The notes beneath the pieces were generated by a model. It did no database searches and was not told where the DNA came from. It worked only from the letters and a program-made list of their open reading frames with translations. Positions 1 through 9,550 of a DNA stretch of 64,000 nt are shown piece after piece (the stretch's first letter is position 1; each line of letters starts with the position of its first letter). Origin of the DNA: Bacteroidales bacterium (GTDB lineage: Bacteria; Bacteroidota; Bacteroidia; Bacteroidales; Paludibacteraceae); assembly GCA_012837935.1 (NCBI GenBank), contig DUQG01000014.1, forward strand, positions 1 through 64,000, written 5' to 3'. The translations under genes and the position numbers were made by a program.

Positions 1-120
1 ATTGGGGGTTATTTACAGGAAACTTCTACGAAGTTCAAAAAGCAACCCTATAAGTTTCTAAAACACTTCAAATTGCTTCTTATAAACAGTTTGCATTACA
101 GCAAAATATTTTAGTCGGTC
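1..120 (-). repeat. Family A hairpin-cluster repeat, partial copy cut by window edge
   Basis: Read on the minus strand this matches the left part of the full family A copy at 21158-21466: it starts with the terminal repeat GACCGACTAAA (seen here as its complement ending at 120), continues through a conserved ~80-bp stretch, and reaches the palindromes GAACTTCGTAGAAGTTY and CCCCCAAT before the window edge. The rest lies outside the window. The next gene begins 34 bp beyond the repeat end. Confidence 0.8.
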
Positions 121-153
121 AGTAGTGTAATAAAATATAGAAAAATTAAATAT

Positions 154-1857
154 ATGGAAGCATCAACAACAGTAAATAAAATGTTAGCGGGAAACAAAAT
201 ATTTGTTCCTACGTATCAACGTGCATATTCTTGGGATACAGAATTTGATAAAAGTAAAACACAAAAACACGTTAATGTTTTTTTGTCGGATTTAGAAGAT
301 TATTATAAAAGTTCAGCAGCAACACCTTATTATTTTGGTCATTTTTTGTTTGAAGAGAAATCAGAAAGCCATTTTGGTGTTATAGACGGACAACAAAGAT
401 TAACAACAATTGTGATTTTTCTTTCTGCGTTATTTTCAAAATTGAAGACAATTCGACCCTTAACCGAAGACGAAGAAGTGCTTTTTGAAAATATGATTAA
501 ACGAAAATCAAATTACATTTTTTCAACTGTTGACTATGATAATCAGTTGTTTAAGGATTACGTTGTTGAGCAGACTAAAAAGAATAAAAATGCTTTGGAA
601 ACAGAATCAGCAAGACGAATAGTTAATGCTTTCGACTTCTTTTCAAAAGCGTTATCCGACAAAGACGAAAAATATTTGTTGAAAATGCTGAAAACCGTGA
701 GTGAAGCATCATGTACGACACATCCAGTTAAAAATGAATCTGAAGCAATTCAAATGTTCATTTTTCAAAACAATCGTGGCAAAAAGCCTTCTAATTTGGA
801 AATTATTAAAGCCCAGTTTATGTTTAATGTTCACCTATACGGTGGTGAAGAAAAAGACAGTTTGATTGAAGAAATAAAAAACCGCTTTGAGAAAATTTAT
901 AAGTCAATTTCTTCGATTGAGTATAAAATAGACGAAGATGATGTTTTAATTTACACTTTACGTGTTCATTTCAATTCACTATGGGAATCAAATGCAATTG
1001 ACAAAATCAATAAACTATTATCAGAAAGTAATCCAATTCCTTTTATCAAATCATTTACAAATTCGCTTGCAGAAAGTTTTGAGCATTTGACTACATTCTT
1101 CGGGGAAGACGAACGAGAAAACATTGAGATTCATTCACTTATTACTTTAGGTGGTTTTGCGATAGCAATCCCATTTGTTATTAAAGCATATACATTTGGA
1201 CTACAAACAAAAGAAATCTGCAAGATTTGTTCAGCAATGGAATCATTGGTTTTGCGTCATAGACTTATTGGAACAAGAGCAGAATTAACATCAAGAATTA
1301 ATGATGTATATCAAAAATTTACAACAGAACAACCTGACATTAAACCAATAGTTGACAGAATTGAATGGATGAAAAATGTTTCAAATGATTCTTGGTGGTG
1401 GGCATATTGGAATAGAAGTGAGTTTGAAAAATCAATTCAAGGCGGAATGCACCATTCAACAGCAAAATTCTTGCTTTGGAAGTATGAAAATTATCTTGAA
1501 AATCAAGGAAAAAATGGATATTCATTGACTCGTTTTGACAGCATTGAAAGCCCAGAATTAGAACATATTGCACCACAGACACCGACAAATGGAGAACCAA
1601 TTGCAACTGGTTATTGTGAATATGATGAAGAATTTAGAAACCAATATATTGACTGTTTAGGAAATTATTTACTTCTTTCTAAATCACACAATTGTTCTGT
1701 TGGAAATAAGCCATTTAGTGATAAAAGAAGTTCATATAATCATCTTGGACAACAACGAGAAATTCAAAAAATGACAGCGGAATCAGAAATTTGGAACAAA
1801 GAAAAAATCAGTCTGCGTAAAGACAAAATAGTGAAATTTATACTTGAAAACTTCTAA
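154..1857 (+). CDS. DUF262 and DUF1524 domain protein (GmrSD-like nuclease)
   Basis: This 567-residue protein has an N-terminal DUF262 domain (PTYQRAYSWD near residue 19, DGQQR at 78-82) and a C-terminal DUF1524 HNH-type domain (LEHIAPQ with His471, then GNYLLLSKSHN and NKPFSDKR). DUF262 proteins bind and hydrolyse nucleotides through the DGQQR motif, and DUF1524 supplies the HNH nuclease. The fusion is the architecture of GmrSD-type, modification-dependent type IV restriction enzymes, so defence against DNA with modified bases is the likely role; the specificity cannot be read. Both diagnostic motifs are intact and the length is normal for a single-chain member. It stands alone directly beside a repeat copy and ahead of a HEPN/nucleotidyltransferase pair, which fits an accessory island. 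No good TAnnTTTG promoter is visible just upstream. Confidence 0.85.
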   Translation: MEASTTVNKMLAGNKIFVPTYQRAYSWDTEFDKSKTQKHVNVFLSDLEDYYKSSAATPYYFGHFLFEEKSESHFGVIDGQQRLTTIVIFLSALFSKLKTIRPLTEDEEVLFENMIKRKSNYIFSTVDYDNQLFKDYVVEQTKKNKNALETESARRIVNAFDFFSKALSDKDEKYLLKMLKTVSEASCTTHPVKNESEAIQMFIFQNNRGKKPSNLEIIKAQFMFNVHLYGGEEKDSLIEEIKNRFEKIYKSISSIEYKIDEDDVLIYTLRVHFNSLWESNAIDKINKLLSESNPIPFIKSFTNSLAESFEHLTTFFGEDERENIEIHSLITLGGFAIAIPFVIKAYTFGLQTKEICKICSAMESLVLRHRLIGTRAELTSRINDVYQKFTTEQPDIKPIVDRIEWMKNVSNDSWWWAYWNRSEFEKSIQGGMHHSTAKFLLWKYENYLENQGKNGYSLTRFDSIESPELEHIAPQTPTNGEPIATGYCEYDEEFRNQYIDCLGNYLLLSKSHNCSVGNKPFSDKRSSYNHLGQQREIQKMTAESEIWNKEKISLRKDKIVKFILENF

Positions 1858-1967
1858 GAAAATAATGCACATGGCTCTAACAAAGGCTATATGAAATAAG
1901 GGTTTCAGTGGTAATTCTAATTTTTGAAGCAGAAAAGGAATTTAAGAAGAAAAAATAACGATAACAG

Positions 1968-2010
1968 AAAACCCTGCCAAACTGAAAACATCGGCAGGGT
2001 TTTTATTTTT
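1968..2010 (+). terminator. Rho-independent terminator
   Basis: A hairpin with arms AAAACCCTGCC and GGCAGGGTTTT and a 14-nt loop is followed by a T-rich run. It ends the transcript of the DUF262 gene, separating it from the HEPN/nucleotidyltransferase pair. Confidence 0.7.
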
Positions 2011-2050
2011 TAAAACTTATCAATCTATTGTAATTTAGAAAGTTTAGGTT

Positions 2051-2058
2051 TATCTTTG
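2051..2058 (+). promoter_or_regulatory. -7 promoter box for the HEPN/nucleotidyltransferase pair
   Basis: TATCTTTG matches the Bacteroidota -7 consensus TAnnTTTG, 17 bp before the ATG at 2076 and just after a terminator. The implied leader is about 12 nt. Confidence 0.6.
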
Positions 2059-2075
2059 CTGTAAAGAAATTATAA

Positions 2076-2462
2076 ATGAATGAGAAAGTTACATATTGGA
2101 CTGAATTGTCAGATTATGACATAGAAACGGCAAAAGCAATGCTCAAAACAAAGCGCTTTCTTTATGTCGGCTTTATGTGTCATCAAGCAATTGAGAAAAT
2201 ACTTAAAGCATATTGGTGTAAAATATCAACTGAAACACCACCATACACACATAATCTAACAAGATTGTCAGAAAAAACAGGTCTTTTTCTGATGATGGAT
2301 GAAAGTCAACTCAATTTGATTGACAGTCTTGAACCATTAAATATTGAAGCGAGATATCCATCCTATAAAGAACGACTTTTGAAAAGCTTAAATCAAGAAC
2401 GAAGTGAGGAATTAATTACTCAAACTCAAAATTTACAACAATGGATAAAGCAGAAGCTATAA
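2076..2462 (+). CDS. HEPN domain protein, partner of a minimal nucleotidyltransferase
   Basis: This 128-residue helical protein belongs to the HEPN family (CHQAIEKILKAYW at 35-47, YTHNL at 57-61, EARYP at 91-95). Its 3' end overlaps the nucleotidyltransferase gene by 22 nt, the usual arrangement of HEPN/MNT pairs. In HepT/MntA-type toxin-antitoxin modules the HEPN protein is an RNase toxin that the MNT partner AMPylates. RNase-active HEPN proteins carry an R-x4-6-H motif. I cannot find it here: Arg27 and His36 are eight residues apart and no other pair fits. The protein may therefore be inactive as an RNase or use a different site. Family assignment is firm; the toxin role is inferred from context. 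Confidence 0.8.
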   Translation: MNEKVTYWTELSDYDIETAKAMLKTKRFLYVGFMCHQAIEKILKAYWCKISTETPPYTHNLTRLSEKTGLFLMMDESQLNLIDSLEPLNIEARYPSYKERLLKSLNQERSEELITQTQNLQQWIKQKL

Positions 2463-2740
2463 AACTTGCAAAAGACTATAAAGAGCTAGTAAAAAAGCAC
2501 TTGCCTGTAGAAGAGGTATATCTTTATGGCTCGTACGCTACCGACACTCAGCACGCCGATAGCGATATAGATATTGCTGTTTTTGTAAAAAAAACTTCGG
2601 ATGATTTTTTCGAAGACACACCATTATTGTGGAAACTTCGCAGACAAGTTAGTTCATTGATTGAGCCTGTACTTCTTGATAAGAGAGATAAAAACTCACC
2701 ACTTTATTCGCAAGTAATTAGTACAGGGATTGTGATTTGA
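2441..2740 (+). CDS. Minimal nucleotidyltransferase (MNT), MntA-like
   Basis: This 99-residue protein shows the complete MNT signature GS-x10-DxD: Gly30-Ser31, then Asp42 and Asp44 within DSDIDIAVFV. A third carboxylate may be Asp79 near the C terminus (EPVLLDKRD). MntA proteins transfer AMP onto tyrosines of the partner HEPN protein and so neutralise it. The start lies inside the end of the HEPN gene, so the two are translationally coupled. A strong hairpin terminator follows 13 bp after the stop, making a self-contained two-gene unit. Confidence 0.85.
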   Translation: MDKAEAIKLAKDYKELVKKHLPVEEVYLYGSYATDTQHADSDIDIAVFVKKTSDDFFEDTPLLWKLRRQVSSLIEPVLLDKRDKNSPLYSQVISTGIVI

Positions 2741-2753
2741 AATGCTTATATTG

Positions 2754-2780
2754 AAAAAGGGGGCAATCCCCCTTTTTTAA
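2754..2780 (+). terminator. Rho-independent terminator after the MNT gene
   Basis: GAAAAAGGGGG, a four-base CAAT loop and CCCCCTTTTTT form a strong short hairpin with a T tail. Confidence 0.85.
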
Positions 2781-2943
2781 TACTTGATGTTAGATGATTT
2801 TTATATTCTATGTGAAATTTATCTGGTGCTGTTTCTTTAAAATAAATTTCTTCCTTTGAAATATCCAATGAGATAATAAAATTGAATAGGTAAATTTAAG
2901 TTAGTAAAATGTAAAGATTTTACATTTTTTTTGACTGGGTAAT

Positions 2944-3537
2944 TTAATAATACACAGCTGTTTCACCTCTTATTTCATTACCATCTTCTGTTTTAAATAA
3001 TAAATAGACTTTACCATGAGACTTATTAGGTTTGCTGTGTAAGGATATTCTACCTAAAGAATATAATAGAACTTCGCGTTCAAAGGGTCCCATACCAACT
3101 TTAGCCATTCGAAAACGCTCAACACTTACGTTATAAAACACTTTACTATAAATGCAATGCTCTTCTTCCGAATGAAGAGTAGGTGTCCAACTTGAAATAG
3201 CAGAACTCGATTCTTTTTGTACTTCTTCTCTATTTTTTCGTGCTATTGCACGTTTCTCAAGCGATGTACCCTTATATTTAGCCGGATTTTCATTATATTC
3301 ATCATACCAAGTCTTCTCACGTTCTTCTGCAAATTCTATATATGCAACTCCATTGCTGGCAGTCATATTACCATATGCATCTGCGAGTATAAAATAGACT
3401 GCATAAGCCTTAGAAGAACCTTGATAACCTTCTTCATAAACAACAAGATCTTTCACATAACTTGGGGGGTTAGTATTCACACCACAAGAACATAATAAGC
3501 TAAGAATAATGAATGTTATTAAATAATTTCTTTTCAT
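2944..3537 (-). CDS. Hypothetical lipoprotein
   Basis: I do not recognise the family of this 197-residue protein. It starts with a lipoprotein signal (basic MKRN, hydrophobic ITFIILSLL, then LCSC with Cys18 the probable lipidated residue), so the mature protein should be anchored in an envelope membrane. The rest is soluble, with a charged Glu/Lys-rich segment around residues 80-110 and a C-terminal half that looks beta-rich (EVLLYSLGRISLHS, KVYLLFKTEDG, GETAVYY). It stands alone between a toxin-antitoxin-like pair and a transposase stump and faces away from uvrA. Confidence 0.7.
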   Translation of the reverse strand: MKRNYLITFIILSLLCSCGVNTNPPSYVKDLVVYEEGYQGSSKAYAVYFILADAYGNMTASNGVAYIEFAEEREKTWYDEYNENPAKYKGTSLEKRAIARKNREEVQKESSSAISSWTPTLHSEEEHCIYSKVFYNVSVERFRMAKVGMGPFEREVLLYSLGRISLHSKPNKSHGKVYLLFKTEDGNEIRGETAVYY

Positions 3538-3703
3538 AATTGAAACACTAATTTGTATTATACATTTTTTTAGATAAACTCAAAATTCAAGTCCAAACTT
3601 ACATAAAAATCAACACCACAAGTGCTAAACTGTTCTACAAATTATTAAAACAACAATCAACGTAACCTTGTGCTACAAACGTATAATTTAACGAAGTAAT
3701 ATA

Positions 3704-3820
3704 ATGAAAACAACATGTGGTCTTGACGTACACAAAGATAGTGCATACGTGTGTATTTTGCAAGATAATGATCAAAATTTGAAACAAAACTTAGAGTTGA
3801 AAACTACTTCTTTTAGTCAT
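3704..3820 (+). pseudogene. IS110-family transposase, N-terminal stump
   Basis: The first ~38 codons (MKTTCGLDVHKDSAYVCILQ and on) match the start of IS110-family transposases, whose first catalytic Asp lies in the G-[LI]-D-V-x-K-D motif. After about position 3815 the sequence changes to a degenerate Bacteroidota intergenic microrepeat (words like AATCCGTG, TATCTGTG) and then the uvrA promoter, so more than 80% of the gene is missing. The open frame runs on to 4012 and overlaps the start of uvrA, but that extension is not transposase. The exact breakpoint is uncertain. Confidence 0.65.
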
Positions 3821-3904
3821 TTTGTGCCAATTCGTCCAATCCGTGTTATCTGTGTTCCAAAAAATCCGCCACTTACTTCCCTTCAAAATTCACTAAATAT
3901 TCAC

Positions 3905-3912
3905 TATCTTTG
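3905..3912 (+). promoter_or_regulatory. -7 promoter box for uvrA
   Basis: TATCTTTG lies 23 bp before the TTG start of uvrA, implying a leader of roughly 17-19 nt. It supports the TTG at 3936, because any farther upstream start would precede the transcript. Confidence 0.6.
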
Positions 3913-3935
3913 CAAGTTATTAAAGCTCGCAAATT

Positions 3936-6824
3936 TTGGAAACAAACACTACAAATATACATCTTCCCGACACCAACGAAACCGTAGAAGTTATCGGTGC
4001 TCGGGTGCATAATCTTAAAAACATTGATGTAACTATTCCGCGTGATGCGCTTACGGTGATTACCGGATTAAGCGGCAGCGGAAAGTCGTCTTTGGCATTC
4101 GATACTATTTTTGCCGAAGGTCAGCGTCGCTATATCGAAACATTTTCTGCTTATGCTCGTAGTTTTCTCGGAAATATGGAACGTCCCGATGTGGATAAAA
4201 TCACGGGATTAAGTCCGGTTATTTCCATTGAGCAGAAAACCACCAATAAAAACCCACGCTCTACCGTAGGCACTACCACAGAGATTTACGACTTCCTCCG
4301 TCTGCTGTATGCACGTGTGGGAATTGCCTACTCCTACCTTACCGACGAGCCGATGGTTAAATACACCGACGAGCAAATTGTGGATTTGATACTGAAAGAA
4401 TATGAAGGCAAAAAAACGTTACTTCTTGCACCCGTAGTGCGTGGACGTAAAGGACATTATCGCGAGCTTTTCGAACAAATTCGGAAGAAAGGCTACCTAC
4501 ATGTGCGTGTAGATGGCGAACTAAAAGAAATTACCCACAATATGCGAGTGGATCGTTACAAAATCCACGATATTGAAGTGGTAATTGATCGCTTGCTTAT
4601 TTCCGGCAAAGACCGCAAACGCCTGCTTAGTTCCATGCAAACCGCGATGCAACAAGGGAATGGCGTGATTATGGTAGCCCCCGCAGGGGGGATTAATCCT
4701 TCCCCTTCGGGAAAGTTAGATGGAGCTCGTTATTTCAGCCGGAAACTAATGTGTCCTACCACCGGATTATCATATGACGAACCTGCACCGCATCATTTTT
4801 CCTTTAACTCGCCACACGGATATTGTCCGCGATGCAAAGGATTGGGGTTTGTGAATGAAATTGATATGGATAAAATCATTCCGGATAAATCTGTTTCCAT
4901 TCACAGCGGTGGCATTGCACCACTCGGAAAATATAAAAACAGTATGATTTTTTGGCAAATCGAAGCTATTCTGGAAAAGCACGAATGCACGATAAAAATG
5001 CCGATTGCCGATATTCCTGAGGATGCCATTGATGAAGTAATGAACGGTACCGATGAGCGACTGAATATTAAAAATCAATCGCTTGGCAACTCAAACTACT
5101 TTATAAGCTACGAAGGCATTTTGAAATATATTGAAATGCAGCAGGAAACTACAGCATCTGCCACTGAACAAAAGTGGGCAAATCAATATTCCAAAACCAT
5201 TAAATGTCCCGAATGTAAAGGTCAGCGCCTGCGGAAAGAGAGTTTGTATTTCCGTATTCACGATAAAAACATCGCAGAACTAGCTGAAATGGATATCGTT
5301 GAATTGCATGATTGGCTGAAAAATTTGGAACCACATCTTTCTGAAAAACAAAAAGCCATTGCAGGCGAAGTGGTAAAAGAACTGAACAGCCGACTGCAAT
5401 TTTTGCTGGATGTAGGTTTGGATTATTTGGCAATGAATCGCCCTTCTCAATCGCTCTCAGGTGGTGAAAGTCAACGAATTAGACTGGCTACACAAATTGG
5501 GTCACAACTTGTCAATGTACTTTATATTTTGGATGAGCCAAGCATCGGTTTACATCAACGTGACAACCAACGATTGATTAATTCGCTGAAAAAACTTCGT
5601 GATACGGGCAATTCTATTATTGTGGTGGAACACGATAAAGATATGATGCTTTCGGCAGATTACGTGGTGGATTTGGGTCCCAAAGCCGGACGGTTTGGCG
5701 GAGAACTGGTTTTTGCCGGAACGCCTTACCAGATGCTTCGTTCCGACACCCTGACTGCCGATTATCTGACAGGTAAAAAAGAAATTGAAATACCCGAAAA
5801 TATCCGAGAAGGAAACGGTAAATTTCTAACCATAAAAGGTGCGAAAGGAAACAACCTTAAAAATGTGGATGTTACATTTCCTTTGGGAAAAATGATTTGT
5901 GTAACAGGCGTTTCAGGAAGTGGAAAATCGACACTGGTAAATGAAACTTTGCAGCCTATTTTAAGTCAGCACTTCTATCGTTCGCTAAAAGACCCATTAG
6001 CCTACGACAGCATAGAAGGCATTGAGAATGTAGATAAAGTGGTACAGGTAGATCAATCGCCTATCGGACGCACGCCACGCTCTAATCCGGCAACGTACAG
6101 CGGTGTATTTGCTGATATTCGGAATTTGTTTGCAAGTTTACCCGAAGCCAAAATCCGCGGTTATAAACCGGGACGTTTCTCGTTTAATACCGCAGGCGGT
6201 CGTTGTGAAACGTGCGGAGGAAATGGTTACAAAACCATCGAAATGAATTTTTTACCCGATGTGTTTGTTCCTTGTGAAACCTGCAACGGCAAACGCTATA
6301 ATCGTGAAACTTTGGAAGTGCGATTTAAGGGTAAATCTATTGCCGATGTGCTGAATATGACCATCAATCAAGCGGTTGATTTTTTTGAAAATCAGCAATC
6401 TATTTTGAAGAAAATCAAGACATTACAAGATGTAGGACTGGGTTATATCAAGCTTGGACAAAGCAGTACAACGCTTTCCGGTGGGGAAAGTCAGCGAGTG
6501 AAGTTAGCTTCGGAACTTGCAAAAAAAGACACCGGAAAAACGCTCTACATTCTGGATGAACCGACAACCGGATTGCATTTTGAAGATATTCGCGTACTTT
6601 TACGGGTTCTTGACCGTTTAGTAGATAAAGGTAACACGGTAATTATTATCGAGCATAATTTGGATGTGATAAAAGTGGCTGACCATATTATTGATATTGG
6701 TCCCGAAGGCGGTCGCCGTGGTGGTTATATCCTTGCTACAGGCACACCACAAGAAATTGCAAAGAATAAGGAAAGTGAAACGGGAAGGTTTTTGAAAAGG
6801 GAATTGAATGCCCCTATCCCCTAA
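3936..6824 (+). CDS. uvrA: UvrA, excinuclease ABC subunit A
   Basis: UvrA is the damage-sensing ATPase of nucleotide excision repair and loads UvrB onto distorted DNA. The 962-residue protein has two ABC modules: Walker [10 protein letters not shown] near 44-52 and GVSGSGKST near 657, signatures LSGGESQR near 507 and 847, and Walker B ILDEP twice. The UvrB-binding insert is present, with [10 protein letters not shown] near residue 170, which argues for a true UvrA rather than UvrA2. The C-terminal zinc module has CETCGG and CETCNG. The first zinc module is altered: CPTTG replaces the usual CPxCG before the intact CPRCKG, so one ligand is missing. The start codon is TTG; there is no in-frame ATG before the first Walker A. 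Confidence 0.95.
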   Translation: METNTTNIHLPDTNETVEVIGARVHNLKNIDVTIPRDALTVITGLSGSGKSSLAFDTIFAEGQRRYIETFSAYARSFLGNMERPDVDKITGLSPVISIEQKTTNKNPRSTVGTTTEIYDFLRLLYARVGIAYSYLTDEPMVKYTDEQIVDLILKEYEGKKTLLLAPVVRGRKGHYRELFEQIRKKGYLHVRVDGELKEITHNMRVDRYKIHDIEVVIDRLLISGKDRKRLLSSMQTAMQQGNGVIMVAPAGGINPSPSGKLDGARYFSRKLMCPTTGLSYDEPAPHHFSFNSPHGYCPRCKGLGFVNEIDMDKIIPDKSVSIHSGGIAPLGKYKNSMIFWQIEAILEKHECTIKMPIADIPEDAIDEVMNGTDERLNIKNQSLGNSNYFISYEGILKYIEMQQETTASATEQKWANQYSKTIKCPECKGQRLRKESLYFRIHDKNIAELAEMDIVELHDWLKNLEPHLSEKQKAIAGEVVKELNSRLQFLLDVGLDYLAMNRPSQSLSGGESQRIRLATQIGSQLVNVLYILDEPSIGLHQRDNQRLINSLKKLRDTGNSIIVVEHDKDMMLSADYVVDLGPKAGRFGGELVFAGTPYQMLRSDTLTADYLTGKKEIEIPENIREGNGKFLTIKGAKGNNLKNVDVTFPLGKMICVTGVSGSGKSTLVNETLQPILSQHFYRSLKDPLAYDSIEGIENVDKVVQVDQSPIGRTPRSNPATYSGVFADIRNLFASLPEAKIRGYKPGRFSFNTAGGRCETCGGNGYKTIEMNFLPDVFVPCETCNGKRYNRETLEVRFKGKSIADVLNMTINQAVDFFENQQSILKKIKTLQDVGLGYIKLGQSSTTLSGGESQRVKLASELAKKDTGKTLYILDEPTTGLHFEDIRVLLRVLDRLVDKGNTVIIIEHNLDVIKVADHIIDIGPEGGRRGGYILATGTPQEIAKNKESETGRFLKRELNAPIP

Positions 6825-6919
6825 CCCCTTTCCCCACAAGGGAAAGGGAGATAGTAACTGCTGATTATCAAAGGTTTTGTAACCTAATTACGACATTATT
6901 TTTTCTTTTGTTATATATT

Positions 6920-7129
6920 ATGAATTCAAAATTAAGTTTATTGCTTTATGGCATTGCAGCATTTTTAGTTTTTATGGTGCTGACTTGGCTACTGAAACTG
7001 GCAGGTGGAAAACTTCCGGTTGAGGATGGATTTTTGGACGTTTATCGCCAGCAAGATTATATTATTGGCATTGTTATAGCCATTGTACTTACGTTTTCAC
7101 ACGCTCAAAAACGGAAGCTGAAAAAGTAA
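6920..7129 (+). CDS. Small two-helix membrane protein, hypothetical
   Basis: This is a 69-residue protein with a hydrophobic segment near residues 4-25 (LSLLLYGIAAFLVFMVLTWL) and a second near 46-58 (YIIGIVIAIVLTF), ending in a basic tail KRKLKK. I do not recognise a family. I start it at ATG 6920 rather than the upstream TTG at 6908. It ends 1 bp before the deacetylase-like gene and is the first gene of a run with two polysaccharide-related genes, so an envelope role is plausible but unproven. Confidence 0.6.
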   Translation: MNSKLSLLLYGIAAFLVFMVLTWLLKLAGGKLPVEDGFLDVYRQQDYIIGIVIAIVLTFSHAQKRKLKK

Positions 7130-7130
7130 A

Positions 7131-8456
7131 ATGAAGAAAAACTTACAGGAAATATCCGATTATATTATTCAGTTTCTTTTGGGAAATGAGAATAGTGAAC
7201 TTTCAAAGCTGATTGGCTACACATCCAATCCGCTTAAATTTTCACAGTATAAATTGGTGATATTCCCATCCGAGTTTTTTTCAGAAAACACTTATAAAAC
7301 AGAGCGTTCACTACCCAAACTGCCTTTGGAAAATTGGGAAGAAATTCCTTTGCTTTTCGGCAATCCAAAACAGGAAAAACAAGGCGACACCATTCTGCTT
7401 TACGCCGATATTGTTGCATCATCCTTTTTCCTGATTAGTCGCTACGAAGAGGTGATTTATCGAAGTGACAGAGATGAACACGGACGATTTCAAGGGAAGA
7501 AATGCTTACCGTTTAGAGCTGGATTTTTGGAACGACCCATCGTAGATGAATACGGGAAAGCGCTAAGAAAATTACTACGTGAAATCGGATTAGACGTAAA
7601 AGAACCAAAGTCCGATTTTAATAGAATCTACCTAACCCACGATGCCGACCAAATTGCACACTATCGGAATTTTAGAGGAATGACAGGTGCTATTTCTCGT
7701 TTTTTCAAAAGTCCATATCAAAGTTTTAAGGCTATTCAAAGCTATTTTGGTGGAATACAGCACGATCCTTGGTTTACATTCCCGTGGCTTTTCGATTTGG
7801 CAAATCAAGTGAAGAAACAAAACAAGGAAACGGATATTGAAACCATCGTTTTTGTAAAATCAGGTGGCAGCGAATTAAATCAAGACAAACCAATACACGA
7901 TGTTTTGGATAAAGATTTTACCTATCTTTTTGAACTATGTAGAAAGAATGAAGTGAAAATTGGCTTGCATCCTTCCTATCAGGCAGGACAAGATATTTAC
8001 TTGATTGCCAAAGAGAAAGAAGTTTTGGAAAAGGCAATTTACGAAAATGTAAAACTCTCTCGTAACCATTATTTACGAAGTAGAGAGCCTGAGGATTTTC
8101 AAGCACTTATTAATGCCGGAATTACGGATGATTTTACCATGTCATACGCCGATGTAGCCGGATTTAGATTGGGAACTTGTCGGGCAGTGAAGTGGATACA
8201 TCCCATAAGTTTGAGATTGACTTCGCTTACATTGCATGCTACCACAATGATGGACAGTACATTAAGCGACATACGCTATATGAATTTGAATAAAGACGAT
8301 GCTTTCGCATTTTCCAAAAAGCTGATAGATACCGTTCGGGAATTTAACGGTGATTTGGTGCTGCTTTGGCACAATACTTCGGTAGAAAAAGAAAATGGGA
8401 TGTATCACAGAGAGCTTTATGAGTGGATGATTAACTACCTAAAAACTGAAAGATGA
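7131..8456 (+). CDS. Polysaccharide deacetylase-like protein (CE4 superfamily, DUF7033-type N-terminus)
   Basis: The 441-residue protein combines a ~165-residue N-terminal domain, seen in Bacteroidota members of this group, with a polysaccharide-deacetylase-like barrel. Metal-site residues of NodB-type enzymes are suggested by THDAD near residue 170 and by GLHPSYQ near 278; LLWHN near the C terminus could supply a further His. These enzymes remove acetyl groups from glycans, but in this subgroup the substrate is unknown. There is no signal peptide, so a cytoplasmic role in lipid-linked glycan assembly is possible. The stop overlaps the next ATG by 4 nt (ATGA), coupling it to a glycosyltransferase. 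Confidence 0.75.
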   Translation: MKKNLQEISDYIIQFLLGNENSELSKLIGYTSNPLKFSQYKLVIFPSEFFSENTYKTERSLPKLPLENWEEIPLLFGNPKQEKQGDTILLYADIVASSFFLISRYEEVIYRSDRDEHGRFQGKKCLPFRAGFLERPIVDEYGKALRKLLREIGLDVKEPKSDFNRIYLTHDADQIAHYRNFRGMTGAISRFFKSPYQSFKAIQSYFGGIQHDPWFTFPWLFDLANQVKKQNKETDIETIVFVKSGGSELNQDKPIHDVLDKDFTYLFELCRKNEVKIGLHPSYQAGQDIYLIAKEKEVLEKAIYENVKLSRNHYLRSREPEDFQALINAGITDDFTMSYADVAGFRLGTCRAVKWIHPISLRLTSLTLHATTMMDSTLSDIRYMNLNKDDAFAFSKKLIDTVREFNGDLVLLWHNTSVEKENGMYHRELYEWMINYLKTER

Positions 8457-9538
8457 AGAAAAAAATTATTATTTCAGTTAGTTCCGACTTAGCAACAGAC
8501 CAAAGGGTGCAAAAAGTAGCCAAAACTTGCCACGAAAACAACTTTGATGTGTTGTTGGTAGGTAGAAAGCTAAAAAACAGCTTTCCTGTGAATTTTCCAT
8601 ATAATTATAAGCGCCTAAATCTCATTTTTAATAGTGGATTTTTATTTTATGCCGAATTAAATATCCGACTTTTTTTTCTGTTGCTTTTTTCGTCATCTGA
8701 TATCTTACTTTCCAATGATACCGACACGCTTTTACCCAACTATTTTGTTTCTAAAATAAGAAATAAAAAACTCATTTTTGATACTCATGAACTTTTCCCC
8801 GAAGTTCCCGAATTGGCAGACCGTCCATTTGTAAAAAAGGTTTGGGAAAAAATTGAAGATTTTATTTTTCCAAAACTTAAAAATGCCTATACCGTAAGTC
8901 AATCAATTGCCACATATTACGGGAAAAAGTACGGTATAGAAATGAAAGTAATTCGTAACGTTCCTTACCATTCATATTTGAATAATACAACAAAAGACAA
9001 ACAAGGAAAAACGATTATTTATCAAGGTGCGATAAATAAAGGCAGAGGTCTTGAATGGGTTATACAAGCCATGCCAAAAATTGACGGTACACTGATTGTT
9101 GCGGGTGATGGCGATATTAAGCATGAGTTAGAGAAACTTGTTAATTCGTTGGGGCTAAGCGAGAAAGTATTTTTTATCGGCAAAAAAACACCTTGCGAAC
9201 TGAAAGAAATAACATTAAAAGCAGACTTGGGACTTTGTTTACTTGAAGACTTGGGATTAAGTTACTACTACTCGCTTCCCAATCGGATTTTTGACTATAT
9301 TCAAGCTGAAATTCCGGTTTTGGCTATGGATTTTCCGGAAATACGAAATATAGTTGACACGTATAAAACCGGCGTATTAATAAACCAATACGATGCTGAA
9401 TTTTTAGCTAAAACGATAAACAATATTTTTGATAACGGATTTGATACAAGCCATTTTTACAAATTAGCACAAGAACTAAACTGGGAAAATGAAGAGAGAG
9501 TGCTGTTAGAAATTTTAAATTCAATTCAGGAACACTGA
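8453..9538 (+). CDS. Glycosyltransferase, GT4-like
   Basis: This 361-residue protein has the two-Rossmann layout of GT-B enzymes. The N-terminal domain starts KKKIIISVSSDLATDQRVQK and contains FDTHELFPEVPEL. The C-terminal domain has the donor-binding pattern (TIIYQGAINKGRGLEWVIQA, AGDGD, then LPNRIFDYIQAEIPVLA). GT4 enzymes move a sugar from a nucleotide-sugar onto a glycan or lipid acceptor; donor and acceptor cannot be read here. It overlaps the deacetylase-like gene by 4 nt, so the two probably act on the same envelope polysaccharide. Confidence 0.85.
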   Translation: MKKKIIISVSSDLATDQRVQKVAKTCHENNFDVLLVGRKLKNSFPVNFPYNYKRLNLIFNSGFLFYAELNIRLFFLLLFSSSDILLSNDTDTLLPNYFVSKIRNKKLIFDTHELFPEVPELADRPFVKKVWEKIEDFIFPKLKNAYTVSQSIATYYGKKYGIEMKVIRNVPYHSYLNNTTKDKQGKTIIYQGAINKGRGLEWVIQAMPKIDGTLIVAGDGDIKHELEKLVNSLGLSEKVFFIGKKTPCELKEITLKADLGLCLLEDLGLSYYYSLPNRIFDYIQAEIPVLAMDFPEIRNIVDTYKTGVLINQYDAEFLAKTINNIFDNGFDTSHFYKLAQELNWENEERVLLEILNSIQEH

Positions 9539-9550
9539 GATTTTTACAAT

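Noticed and set aside
154-2740. The DUF262 gene and the HEPN/MNT pair as one defence operon
   Set aside because: A strong terminator at 1968-2010 and a separate promoter box at 2051 lie between them.
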